From the NCBI GenBank assembly GCA_903930665.1, contig CAIYZI010000187.1, positions 1 through 6,123 on the forward strand: a stretch of DNA of 6,123 bases, written 5' to 3'. Source of the DNA: an uncultured beta proteobacterium (lineage in GTDB: Bacteria > Pseudomonadota > Gammaproteobacteria > Burkholderiales > Burkholderiaceae). Numbering within the stretch: the first letter of the stretch is position 1; each line of letters starts with the position of its first letter. Made by a program: the position numbers and the translations under genes. Shown here in pieces: positions 1 through 6,123 of the stretch. Under the pieces are notes generated by a model. The model had not been told where the DNA came from, searched no databases, and worked only from the letters and a program-made list of their open reading frames with translations.

Positions 1-759
1 CAAAGACTTGTACCATACAGAATAAGGCATATATAACCACCACTTTAAAGGAAGAGACCCGTAATGCATTCGGACAACCATCATTGCCTCTTGATGATGC
101 AACCGCCTGCGCGTATTTGTTTTGGTTGCTTGATGAATCGAATTAACGGCAATGTATTCATTGACGAATAATAAAGGGCCAAGTTGCTTAAAAATACGCC
201 ACCATAAGTCGTAATCCATAGCCATTTGAAGTTTCTCGTCAAGTCCGTCAACCTTTTCCCATGCTGATCTTCTAATTAAAGATGCTGGTTGCGAAACAAT
301 GCAACGCCTTGCAAGCCTAGAGGCACTAAATGACTCCACCCACACAGAAGCTAACCTACCAGAGGGGTATAACTCATTCCAAGCCTTCCCATACACCCCA
401 GGTACCAGGGGGCTCTGCTCTAACTCTTTGCACAATTTTTGCAAGGAGCCCGGCAAAAAACGATCATCACTATTGAGCCAGCAAACATATGGAGCAGAGC
501 CAAGAGATATTCCCTCATTAATTGCAGCAGCTTGCCCGAGATCCGGGCCACTTCTCCATCCAGAAAGTCGAGGTTCCCAATTGCGAATAATATCTACCGA
601 GCAGTCAGTTGATCCTCCATCCATTACATAAACTTCCACAGGCAAGTCTTGATTAAATATAGACTCTAGTGCGTTATTTAAAAAAGCTCCTTGATTTAAG
701 GATGGGACGGCAATAGTAACAATTGGAAGGTTCACTTTATTTGTTGTTAAATAATTCAT
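1..759 (-). CDS. GT2-family glycosyltransferase, 3' end cut by window edge
   Basis: From the ATG at 759 the minus strand is open for 253 codons to the window edge with no stop. The product is a cytoplasmic GT-A fold glycosyltransferase that moves a sugar from a nucleotide-sugar donor to a glycan acceptor. Visible motifs are the N-terminal strand and donor loop VTIAVPSLNQGAFL (14-27), VMDGGSTD (45-52), GPDLGQAAAINEGI (71-84), the metal-binding DXD-type WLNSDD (94-99), and the family's downstream block SQPASLIRR (156-164) followed by MAMDYDLWWR (179-188). The usual length of this family is about 260-320 aa, so little is missing. An in-frame TAA lies one codon before the ATG, which fixes the start; no clear Shine-Dalgarno sequence is visible. 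It follows the GT4 gene by 33 bases. It resembles the GT2 enzyme at 3468-4331 in motif order, but donor and acceptor cannot be predicted. Confidence 0.93.
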   Translation of the reverse strand, partial: MNYLTTNKVNLPIVTIAVPSLNQGAFLNNALESIFNQDLPVEVYVMDGGSTDCSVDIIRNWEPRLSGWRSGPDLGQAAAINEGISLGSAPYVCWLNSDDRFLPGSLQKLCKELEQSPLVPGVYGKAWNELYPSGRLASVWVESFSASRLARRCIVSQPASLIRRSAWEKVDGLDEKLQMAMDYDLWWRIFKQLGPLLFVNEYIAVNSIHQATKTNTRRRLHHQEAMMVVRMHYGSLPLKWWLYMPYSVWYKSL

Positions 760-792
760 GAATTAGCGCTATTAAGTGCACGAATAATCCAC

Positions 793-1953
793 TCATTGTT
801 TCTGGGAATTTCTTTTGGGGATCGCCAATACTCGTTGATAAGTTTCAAGCAAAGTATTGGCACTTTTCTTCCAATTAAACTTTTCAGCCTGCTCTAATGA
901 TTTTTGCTTCATCAAGCTTCTTTGACTTTTATTTTTTTCTAGATCCAGCATAGCCTTTGCCCAAATTTCAATATCGCTAGGATCGAGCAATATTGCTGCA
1001 TCACCGGCAACCTCGGGAATGGAAGAAGTATTGGAGGCAAGCGTGGCAGCACCAAATTGCATGCCCTCAAGAACCGGCAACCCAAAACCCTCGAAAAGGG
1101 AAGGATAGAGATTGGCATAACAATTCCTATAAAGCCAAATTAACTCATCATCCGAAATATAACCAGTCAAGATGACATGCTCACGCACACCAAGTTCAGT
1201 CAAATAGTCTTCGAAATTCTCCATTAACCATCCCTCGCCTCCAGCCAAAATCAAAGGGAAGCGGGCTCCTCCATGCTTGAGGTAGGTTGCATAGGATTGC
1301 GCTAATCGACGTTGATTTTTTCGAGGCTCAATAGTACCGACGCTAAGCCAAAATTGTTGTGGATTGATGCCCTCCAGTGCCAAAGGTTTAATTCCCAAGG
1401 ATGATTCATCGGTAAATCGAGAGCAGGGATAAATAACATTAATACGCTCCTCAGGAAAATGAGGAAAAGTATTTAAATAGTCAGACTTTGATGCCTCAGA
1501 AATTGCCACAATCCAATCAGCAGACAAAGAAGAGCGGAAGACCCCATCAAAACACCCCACCCTATTCGCCTCAGTCGTCCAATTTGGCTCAACAGCAAAA
1601 TTCATGTCATAAAGCGTATAGATCAATCTAGTTGAATTTAGGTTTAAGGGGCACCAAAAGTTGTTTGCATGAACGATGTCCATGCCCTCTAGAGCGACAT
1701 CAAGATTAGGGCTATTCCAAAATTGTGCAGCAGTATCTCGTGAAATATGCCTATGACCGTATTTTAAATTTTTTCCACTGTAGGGATTAAAAATAGGCAT
1801 TTGAGAATCAAAGTAGAAATCTCCAAAACTAGGAAATAATGTATATAAATTTTGGCAATTAATATCCGCCAAAGACTTTATCATTGAGTGAGCAAAGTAA
1901 CCGCACCCCGCCTTACCAGGGCCTGTTTGGGAAATATCAAATCCGATGCGCAA
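793..1953 (-). CDS. GT4-family (GT-B fold) glycosyltransferase with TTG start
   Basis: A 386-aa retaining glycosyltransferase of the GT4 / glycosyl-transferase group 1 type, likely acting on a lipid-linked glycan at the inner membrane face. The N-terminal Rossmann half begins MRIGFDIS (1-8) and includes VHANNFW (94-100). The C-terminal donor half has VAISEASKSDYL (149-160), LSVGTIEPRKN (203-213), LILAGGEGW (234-242), ILTGYISDDEL (261-271) and the E-x7-E signature EGFGLPVLE (E288, E296), followed by SIPEVAGDAAILLDP (311-325). The layout fits mannosyltransferase-like members, but the sugar is not certain. The start is TTG: an in-frame TGA sits two codons upstream, and the next ATG (codon 24) would remove the first strand of the Rossmann fold, so TTG is the only start giving a normal N-terminus. 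A weak AGG lies 8 bases upstream. Length is typical. It follows the methyltransferase gene after 118 bases. Confidence 0.94.
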   Translation of the reverse strand: MRIGFDISQTGPGKAGCGYFAHSMIKSLADINCQNLYTLFPSFGDFYFDSQMPIFNPYSGKNLKYGHRHISRDTAAQFWNSPNLDVALEGMDIVHANNFWCPLNLNSTRLIYTLYDMNFAVEPNWTTEANRVGCFDGVFRSSLSADWIVAISEASKSDYLNTFPHFPEERINVIYPCSRFTDESSLGIKPLALEGINPQQFWLSVGTIEPRKNQRRLAQSYATYLKHGGARFPLILAGGEGWLMENFEDYLTELGVREHVILTGYISDDELIWLYRNCYANLYPSLFEGFGLPVLEGMQFGAATLASNTSSIPEVAGDAAILLDPSDIEIWAKAMLDLEKNKSQRSLMKQKSLEQAEKFNWKKSANTLLETYQRVLAIPKRNSQKQ

Positions 1954-2071
1954 AGTTCAGACCTAGAGAAAAATTGGTTCCTGAATAGTCAACATAATCA
2001 GATAGAGCACTTCCGAATTTCTTAAATTTTGGGTATATTTGCCCCAAGGAAGTAATGCGTTTTACCATTGA

Positions 2072-3229
2072 TCAATGCCACCCTGGATGACAAACATTAA
2101 AATCAACCAACCTAAATCCAAGGGTCCGGCCATTAGCCGTTAAGCGGTTAAATACATCACCCTTTATAGAAAATTTTAATACATTAGTGCCTGGCAGCAA
2201 TTTAATGCGCCCAATATTAATAGGGCAAATTCCATTAATGGCTCCTTTACTCCATATGAGTTCATTATTGAGCCTAACATCAAAAGTTGCCCTTGGATCT
2301 ACAGTTGATAACCCAAAATTTAAGGATGCATCTATAGCCTCCGCACCATCAAAATGAATGAATACCTCCCCAGCCCCACCAGAAGACCAGTGCCAAGAAT
2401 AAACTGAATCGTTTTCACGCTCGTAAAAGTCTTTTGAGTATGTTATTTCCAATGCTTTCAACTCATCCGTAGAAAAGTGCTTTGGTCTATTTGCGACCAA
2501 TGTAAAGTGTTTCACCATTCTTCCCTGGATATCTGCAGAGCTGTAATTAAATTTTTGGAAGTGGGTTTCAAGCTTAATATACGGAAAGCCTACTAGCTTT
2601 AGTATTTCTATGCACAATCCAGGTGAAACCTGCCACCAAGAGTGGTTAGTCTCAGGGCTTTCTGAACTGGCTATTAAGCGCATATTTGCACCTCCCGCAC
2701 ACTCTGACTCCTCGACCCAAAGTGTCTCAGTAATTATTAGGGTTTGACTACAAACTGAGGCTACACGTTGAATAGCCAGGAAAGGATCGCGAAAATGCTG
2801 CAATACATTACTCATTAATCCTATATCTACAATTTCTACTAATTTTGGAGTATCGTAAACAGAGCCATAAACTAGGTTAACTTTAGATTCTAGTAATTTA
2901 TGCGAATACCAAAAGGCAGCCTCCACTTTAGCAACATTTTCGGCCATATTGATAACAGTTAAAGAATCCTGTTGATATGTGTGAGGAACAACATCCCATG
3001 GTGTATTAACACCCAAATCAAGTGCAGTAACTGAATAAGCACCTCTTTTTTCCATTTCAAATGAAAAAAAACCATTCGCAGGACCAACATCTAAGATCTT
3101 CTTATTCTTAAACTCAACCCCACCAAGGTATACATCAGCAGTATCTCGATGATCCCATGATCCATGAATAGTTTCATGACCGGGCAAATCTATAGCTTGA
3201 TAAAATAGCAAATCTTCTGGCATTAACAC
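2072..3229 (-). CDS. Class I SAM-dependent methyltransferase with C-terminal beta-rich region
   Basis: The first ~240 residues form a Rossmann-type methyltransferase. KILDVGPANGFFSFEM (44-59) is motif I for S-adenosylmethionine binding. TALDLG (68-73) carries the acidic residue expected to hold the ribose. VDIGLMSNVLQHFRDP (about 134-149) corresponds to motif IV and the helix after it. The front half (Y10, W25, R28, then motif I) recalls CmoB-like tRNA-modifying enzymes, but the sugar-cluster setting makes methylation of a glycan or sugar precursor more likely (inference). Residues ~277-385 are a separate segment rich in alternating hydrophobic residues. It contains LLPGTNVLKFSI (68-79 of the segment) and ends near GRTLGFRLVDF, a pattern seen in accessory domains of large glycosyltransferases. 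The start is GTG, chosen because AAGGGG lies 7 bases upstream; an ATG two codons later is a possible alternative. It begins just after the broken acyltransferase. Confidence 0.9.
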   Translation of the reverse strand: MLMPEDLLFYQAIDLPGHETIHGSWDHRDTADVYLGGVEFKNKKILDVGPANGFFSFEMEKRGAYSVTALDLGVNTPWDVVPHTYQQDSLTVINMAENVAKVEAAFWYSHKLLESKVNLVYGSVYDTPKLVEIVDIGLMSNVLQHFRDPFLAIQRVASVCSQTLIITETLWVEESECAGGANMRLIASSESPETNHSWWQVSPGLCIEILKLVGFPYIKLETHFQKFNYSSADIQGRMVKHFTLVANRPKHFSTDELKALEITYSKDFYERENDSVYSWHWSSGGAGEVFIHFDGAEAIDASLNFGLSTVDPRATFDVRLNNELIWSKGAINGICPINIGRIKLLPGTNVLKFSIKGDVFNRLTANGRTLGFRLVDFNVCHPGWH

Positions 3230-3236
3230 TGAATAG

Positions 3237-3242
3237 CCCCTT
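3237..3242 (-). promoter_or_regulatory. Ribosome binding site of the methyltransferase gene
   Basis: The minus strand reads AAGGGG here, with 7 bases between it and the GTG at 3229 and 13 bases to the ATG at 3223. The spacing supports GTG as the start. It is the strongest Shine-Dalgarno match seen upstream of any gene in the window, and it lies where the chain of coupled stop/start overlaps ends, so this gene appears to be translated independently of the one before it. Confidence 0.75.
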
Positions 3243-3282
3243 AATTATTGATAAAACTCATATCTCATAAACATTTTTATAT

Positions 3283-3471
3283 TCACCACACTGACCTCCC
3301 CCCCCCCTGGTATGAGTTATCAAGGGCTAAAGATATTACAAATCCAGAAATCAAAAAAAATACATCCACCCCCATATAGCCTAAGGGCATAAAACTATGA
3401 CTAATGTGGTTTGAAATTACCGCGATAATAGAAACTGCTCTTAAAAAAGTAATGTCATCTCTATAATTCAT
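3283..3471 (-). pseudogene. Truncated acyltransferase-3 (OafA-like) fragment ending at a G10 tract
   Basis: The fragment encodes only 62 residues from the ATG at 3471, against roughly 350 or more in the acyltransferase-3 family of multi-spanning membrane proteins that acylate (often O-acetylate) cell-surface sugars. It keeps the hallmark start of the family: NYRDDITFLRAVSIIAV (2-18), with R11 and H22 spaced as the conserved R-x10-H motif, then GYMGVDVFFLISGFVIS (31-47). These would form the first two membrane segments. The similarity stops at a run of ten G, after which four more codons lead to TGA. A one-base gain (or two-base loss) in the run would instead open a frame to 3245 that reads VVNIKMFMRYEFYQ, faintly like the family's next F-x-x-R stretch. 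No frame reaches a full-length protein because the methyltransferase gene follows. The ATG overlaps the upstream stop as ATGA, which supports it over a TTG six codons earlier. Confidence 0.85.
3298..3307 (-). repeat. Homopolymeric G10 tract inside the acyltransferase fragment
   Basis: Ten consecutive G on the coding (minus) strand, read as the end of a Gln codon followed by three Gly codons. All other long single-base runs noticed in the window are A or T, so this is an outlier in AT-rich DNA. Poly-G tracts of this length within surface-sugar modification genes are classic sites of slipped-strand length change in other bacteria. They are also places where sequencing and assembly miscount bases, so the true length is uncertain. 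Confidence 0.9.
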
Positions 3472-4331
3472 ATGCTTCTTATCCAGCAATGCAAAGTCTT
3501 CAACATTTCACGGCTAATTTTTTTGTTCCAATAAAAAGAAGAAAATACTGAAAACAAAGATACACAAACAATAAATGTTTTTGGGGAATTATTCTTTGAA
3601 ATTTTTTTCTCTGTTACGGCGTGTGCATAATTAATCAACCACCTATCGGGCACTCGGACAAATAATCTCTTCATGGCGTCATTTATTTCTTTATGAACCC
3701 TTACCCGATTACCAAGTGTTTTATTTGCAGGGTAAAGTCTTGACCCAGCTAACCTCTCATCCAGATAGGCAAACTTAACTCCAGCTTTTCCAAGTCGAAG
3801 CCAATATTCATAATCCATGCAAAAATCAAGAGACTCATCAAGAAGGTCATTTTCCCCCACAACTCTACGACGAAAAAAAAGAGCTGGCTGACAAATAAAA
3901 CATGTCTCTTTTAACCTTTCAAAATCCCAAGATTCAGTTGGATAAGATTCAAATACAAAATCATCTTCATCCATGTGATCTGCTTGACCATAAACAACAT
4001 CTACATCAGGATGCTCAATAAAATATTTAACCACCAATGCAATGGCATTGGGATAGTAAATGTCATCGGAATTTAACCATCCAATAATTTCTCCATCTGT
4101 TGCAGATATCCCCATATTTACCGCATTGGTTTGCCCCTTATCAGGTTTTGAGACCCAGCGAATTGGATGGACAAATCTTCTAAGAATGCTAACGGTATCA
4201 TCTATGCTCCCGCCATCAAAAACAACATGTTCAAGCTCAAAGTCCTGAGATCTCTGATTGGCAACGCTTTGCAATGTTCTCTCAATGAATTGCCCTTGGT
4301 TATAAGAAGGAGTAATAACACTCACCTTCAT
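3468..4331 (-). CDS. GT2-family glycosyltransferase
   Basis: A 287-aa cytoplasmic GT-A fold glycosyltransferase. It starts MKVSVITPSYNQGQFIERTL, the standard N-terminus of the family. It then shows VVFDGGSIDDT (36-46), KPDKGQTNAVNMGIS (62-76), the metal-binding DXD-type WLNSDD (85-90), VVYGQ (112-116), the CQPALFFRRR block (147-156) and CMDYEYWLRLG (171-181), in which the acidic residues are candidates for catalysis or acceptor binding. Near the C-terminus a hydrophobic stretch, FIVCVSLFSVFSSFYW (253-268), may touch the membrane. The ATG at 4331 was chosen because it forms an ATGA overlap with the stop of the preceding GT4 gene and gives the family N-terminus; an ATG four codons earlier (4343) is possible. 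Its own stop overlaps the ATG of the acyltransferase fragment in the same way. Donor and acceptor sugars are unknown. Confidence 0.95.
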   Translation of the reverse strand: MKVSVITPSYNQGQFIERTLQSVANQRSQDFELEHVVFDGGSIDDTVSILRRFVHPIRWVSKPDKGQTNAVNMGISATDGEIIGWLNSDDIYYPNAIALVVKYFIEHPDVDVVYGQADHMDEDDFVFESYPTESWDFERLKETCFICQPALFFRRRVVGENDLLDESLDFCMDYEYWLRLGKAGVKFAYLDERLAGSRLYPANKTLGNRVRVHKEINDAMKRLFVRVPDRWLINYAHAVTEKKISKNNSPKTFIVCVSLFSVFSSFYWNKKISREMLKTLHCWIRSI

Positions 4332-5974
4332 GAGAAACGGCATTCCGGAAAGAGAATTGTCTCATTGCCTGACTCATTCTGAACTAAGGAGCACCTCTTA
4401 ACTAACACCGTTAACTCTCGAGCATCCTCACCCATATTATTTTTCGCAGGAATAAACGATGGCTCTATTCGAAATTGACATAACTTTGAATTTTTATTAA
4501 TGTTTTTTGAAATAATTAGCGTCTTTCCACGCTCAAGCTTATCGGACTTACCTAAAGGCTTTCCTGATTCAATAAATTGGATAGCTACTGATTCTTGAGG
4601 CAGCCATTCGGGAGCATCTAACTCCAACTTGATTACCGAATTACTAGATACATTAAGCTCCAAGCCAAGCAAATTTGTAGCCCAACCATCAACGCATACT
4701 CCAGTGAGTTGATTCCTCCGCTCATAATGATTTACGGCATCATTAAAAAGAGACCAATATTCTTGGGCCATTTTTTTTGAATCAGAGAATAAGGGGGCTC
4801 GATTTTGGCCAAGCTTAATTAAAGAGCTTCTTAGATCCTCATCCCCTTCTAATTTAATCATGGCCTTAGCAATTTGAGATGGAACTCGTGGATCAAATAC
4901 GATAGCTGCATTGGCAGCTATCTCAGGTAGGGATGTTAAATTGCTACATGCAACAGGCACTCCTGCAGCCATTGCCTCCATTACCGGTAGTCCAAACCCT
5001 TCATAGAGAGATGGAAAGATCATCCCTAATGAATTAGACATTAACCCAGATAATTCTTGAGTTGAAACAAAACCGGGGAAAATAATTCTTCCCTCTAGAT
5101 TCATTTCTTTAACAGCATTTGAAAGAAAGATACTTCTTTCTCCTGGAGCACCGGTGCATATTAATTTTATGTCTGACGGCAATCCTTGTGTACAGGCCAT
5201 TCCAAAGGCAGTCAATAATATTTCATGGTTTTTGTGTTTCCAGAAATTAGCTGGATAAATAAAGTATTTACCAGTAACTAAGCCAAAACGCATTAATACT
5301 GAGTCACCCAAACCTGATGCAATAGAAATTCGTTTTGCCATTCTTAAATAAATGGTGCGAATTTTTTTTGGGTCTAATTTTCCATAATCAATTGCTTTTT
5401 CACGGGAATAATTAGATATTGCTGATAACATCGCACCACGCTTACATGCCTCTAAAAAGACTCTTTCTCGATGCGCCACATCAAGAGGGCTAAAAAATTC
5501 AGGATACTTCTTGTATTGCAGGTCATAAATAGTCGCAACCGTTGGGATACCTACTTCAGAATAAGTAGGTGCTGTAAATGGACAGAAAAGTAGGTCAGCC
5601 CTTAAATTATGTAAAAGTGAAGAATGACCAATTTTTTTTATCTTGGAATCTACTGTTGAGATGAGTCGATTTATACGGATATTAATCCTGCGCGGAAATA
5701 TAAAAAATGATTGCTCTACATATTTTCGTATTTTTTTTTGAACCGAGCGTAGTTCTTGATTACCAAGAACTTGGACTCTCTTGATATTATGTGTATCTAA
5801 AGCAGCTAACTCTGCATGCGAAGCCTGCTGGGTTAATAAGATAAATGAAGTTTTTGGGGCTAGCAGAGCCAATTGCTTTATCAATTCCATGACAAATATT
5901 TTAGCCCCTCCATTTTCTCCACCAGGCAGAATTGGGGTTAGATCTATTGCAATATTATTTATATTTGATTTCAT
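4328..5974 (-). CDS. Large GT4-family glycosyltransferase with C-terminal accessory region
   Basis: A 548-aa protein. Residues ~1-420 are a GT-B glycosyltransferase of the GT4 group: AIDLTPILPGGENGGAK (9-25) in the acceptor half, VATIYDLQYKKYPEFF (146-161), LSAISNYSREKAI (183-195), IYPANFWKHKNHEIL (239-253), IIFPGFVSTQEL (297-308) and the E-x7-E signature EGFGLPVME (E325, E333), then SLPEIAANAAIVFDP (348-362). GT4 enzymes usually have about 370-420 aa; here ~120 residues extra follow. Residues ~427-530 look beta-rich (GVCVDGWATNLLGLELNV, then ELDAPEWLP, PSFIPAKN and DARELTVLVKRCSL), suggesting a sandwich-like accessory domain of unknown ligand (inference). The ATG at 5974 forms an ATGA overlap with the preceding stop, and no Shine-Dalgarno sequence is evident, so translation is probably coupled. 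The stop overlaps the next GT2 start likewise. Confidence 0.94.
   Translation of the reverse strand: MKSNINNIAIDLTPILPGGENGGAKIFVMELIKQLALLAPKTSFILLTQQASHAELAALDTHNIKRVQVLGNQELRSVQKKIRKYVEQSFFIFPRRINIRINRLISTVDSKIKKIGHSSLLHNLRADLLFCPFTAPTYSEVGIPTVATIYDLQYKKYPEFFSPLDVAHRERVFLEACKRGAMLSAISNYSREKAIDYGKLDPKKIRTIYLRMAKRISIASGLGDSVLMRFGLVTGKYFIYPANFWKHKNHEILLTAFGMACTQGLPSDIKLICTGAPGERSIFLSNAVKEMNLEGRIIFPGFVSTQELSGLMSNSLGMIFPSLYEGFGLPVMEAMAAGVPVACSNLTSLPEIAANAAIVFDPRVPSQIAKAMIKLEGDEDLRSSLIKLGQNRAPLFSDSKKMAQEYWSLFNDAVNHYERRNQLTGVCVDGWATNLLGLELNVSSNSVIKLELDAPEWLPQESVAIQFIESGKPLGKSDKLERGKTLIISKNINKNSKLCQFRIEPSFIPAKNNMGEDARELTVLVKRCSLVQNESGNETILFPECRFS
5549..5570. repeat. Perfect 8-bp inverted repeat with 6-base loop inside the GT4 gene
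   Basis: ACCTACTT and AAGTAGGT flank the six bases CAGAAT, so a short hairpin is possible on either strand. A further copy of AAGTAGGT lies at 5588-5595. The element falls inside a conserved coding stretch (APTYSEVGIPT), has no adjacent T run, and is most simply a by-product of the codons used. Confidence 0.35.
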
Positions 5975-6123
5975 TTTTTAAAATTAATATTATTAAATAA
6001 ATGTTGAATTTCTGACCAATTTAAAAACCGAATTAAAAATTTAAATGCGGGCCTACTGAATAACCTCTGAATATTAATTGTTAGATCTTCGATCTGTTGA
6101 CCCCGATTAGCTCTATCGGCATC
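5971..6123 (-). CDS. C-terminal end of an unidentified protein with coiled-coil-like tail, 5' end outside window
   Basis: The minus strand is open from the right edge at 6123 to a TGA at 5971-5973, giving 50 residues. The stop overlaps the ATG of the large GT4 gene as ATGA, strong evidence that this is a real, co-translated gene. The tail begins DADRANRGQQIEDLTINI, a hydrophilic heptad-like unit compatible with a coiled coil, and ends with a basic, hydrophobic stretch (PAFKFLIRFLNW, then a terminal Lys-Lys). Units of the ADRA-x-R-x-x-x-I-E type occur in C-terminal coiled coils of some methyltransferases and glycosyltransferases from polysaccharide clusters, so a methyltransferase or glycosyltransferase is the first guess. 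No catalytic domain is visible, and the identity cannot be settled from this piece. Confidence 0.75.
   Translation of the reverse strand, partial: DADRANRGQQIEDLTINIQRLFSRPAFKFLIRFLNWSEIQHLFNNINFKK

Noticed and set aside
299..631. Open frame of 110 codons on the plus strand
   Set aside because: It lies wholly opposite the GT2 gene at 1-759, which carries clear catalytic motifs; the plus-strand peptide has no recognisable domain and is low in structure.
1987..1992. TTGACT on the minus strand as a possible -35 box before the second GT4 gene
   Set aside because: At 17 bases downstream the sequence is TCTCTA, a poor -10 box, so no promoter can be supported.
2029..2047. TTGGG / CCCAA inverted repeat in the 118-base gap as a terminator
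   Set aside because: The stem is only five base pairs with a nine-base loop and no U run follows on the transcribed strand.
3472..3489. Longer acyltransferase start at the TTG at 3489
   Set aside because: The ATG at 3471 forms the same ATGA overlap used at the two earlier junctions and gives the usual family N-terminus, so the extra six codons are unlikely.
5781..5981. Plus-strand open frame of 66 codons, and similar short ones near 993-1175 and 4060-4382
   Set aside because: Each is antisense to a strongly supported glycosyltransferase gene and shows no motif or ribosome binding site of its own.

Overview
The window is the interior of a surface-polysaccharide (O-antigen, capsule or exopolysaccharide type) biosynthesis cluster. 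Every supported gene lies on the minus strand, so transcription runs from high to low coordinates. The DNA is AT-rich, with many runs of eight or more A or T. Gene content, close packing and sequence style suggest a Gram-negative bacterium, plausibly a proteobacterium. No housekeeping gene is present, so the genus cannot be fixed, and such clusters often have a base composition unlike their host.

In transcription order, the window holds: (1) the last 50 codons of a protein with a coiled-coil-like tail (5971-6123, cut by the right edge); (2) a GT4-family glycosyltransferase of 548 aa with a C-terminal beta-rich accessory region (4328-5974); (3) a GT2-family glycosyltransferase (3468-4331); (4) an N-terminal fragment of an acyltransferase-3 (OafA-like) membrane acyltransferase that ends at a ten-base G run (3283-3471); (5) a class I SAM-dependent methyltransferase with its own C-terminal beta-rich region (2072-3229); (6) a second GT4 glycosyltransferase (793-1953); and (7) a second GT2 glycosyltransferase, nearly complete but open at the left edge (1-759).

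Genes 1 to 4 are joined by three successive ATGA stop/start overlaps, which indicates one co-transcribed, translationally coupled block. The chain breaks after the acyltransferase fragment. The methyltransferase begins on a GTG behind its own strong ribosome binding site, and the genes after it are separated by gaps of 118 and 33 bases. Together the products would transfer several sugars in sequence onto a growing glycan (two GT4 and two GT2 enzymes) and decorate it by methylation, with acylation apparently lost or switched off.

The parts most worth a second look are the G10 tract at the break of the acyltransferase fragment, and the accessory C-terminal regions on the methyltransferase and the large GT4 enzyme. 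No RNA gene, insertion sequence, CRISPR array, convincing promoter or strong terminator was seen. There is no gene-free stretch longer than 118 bases.
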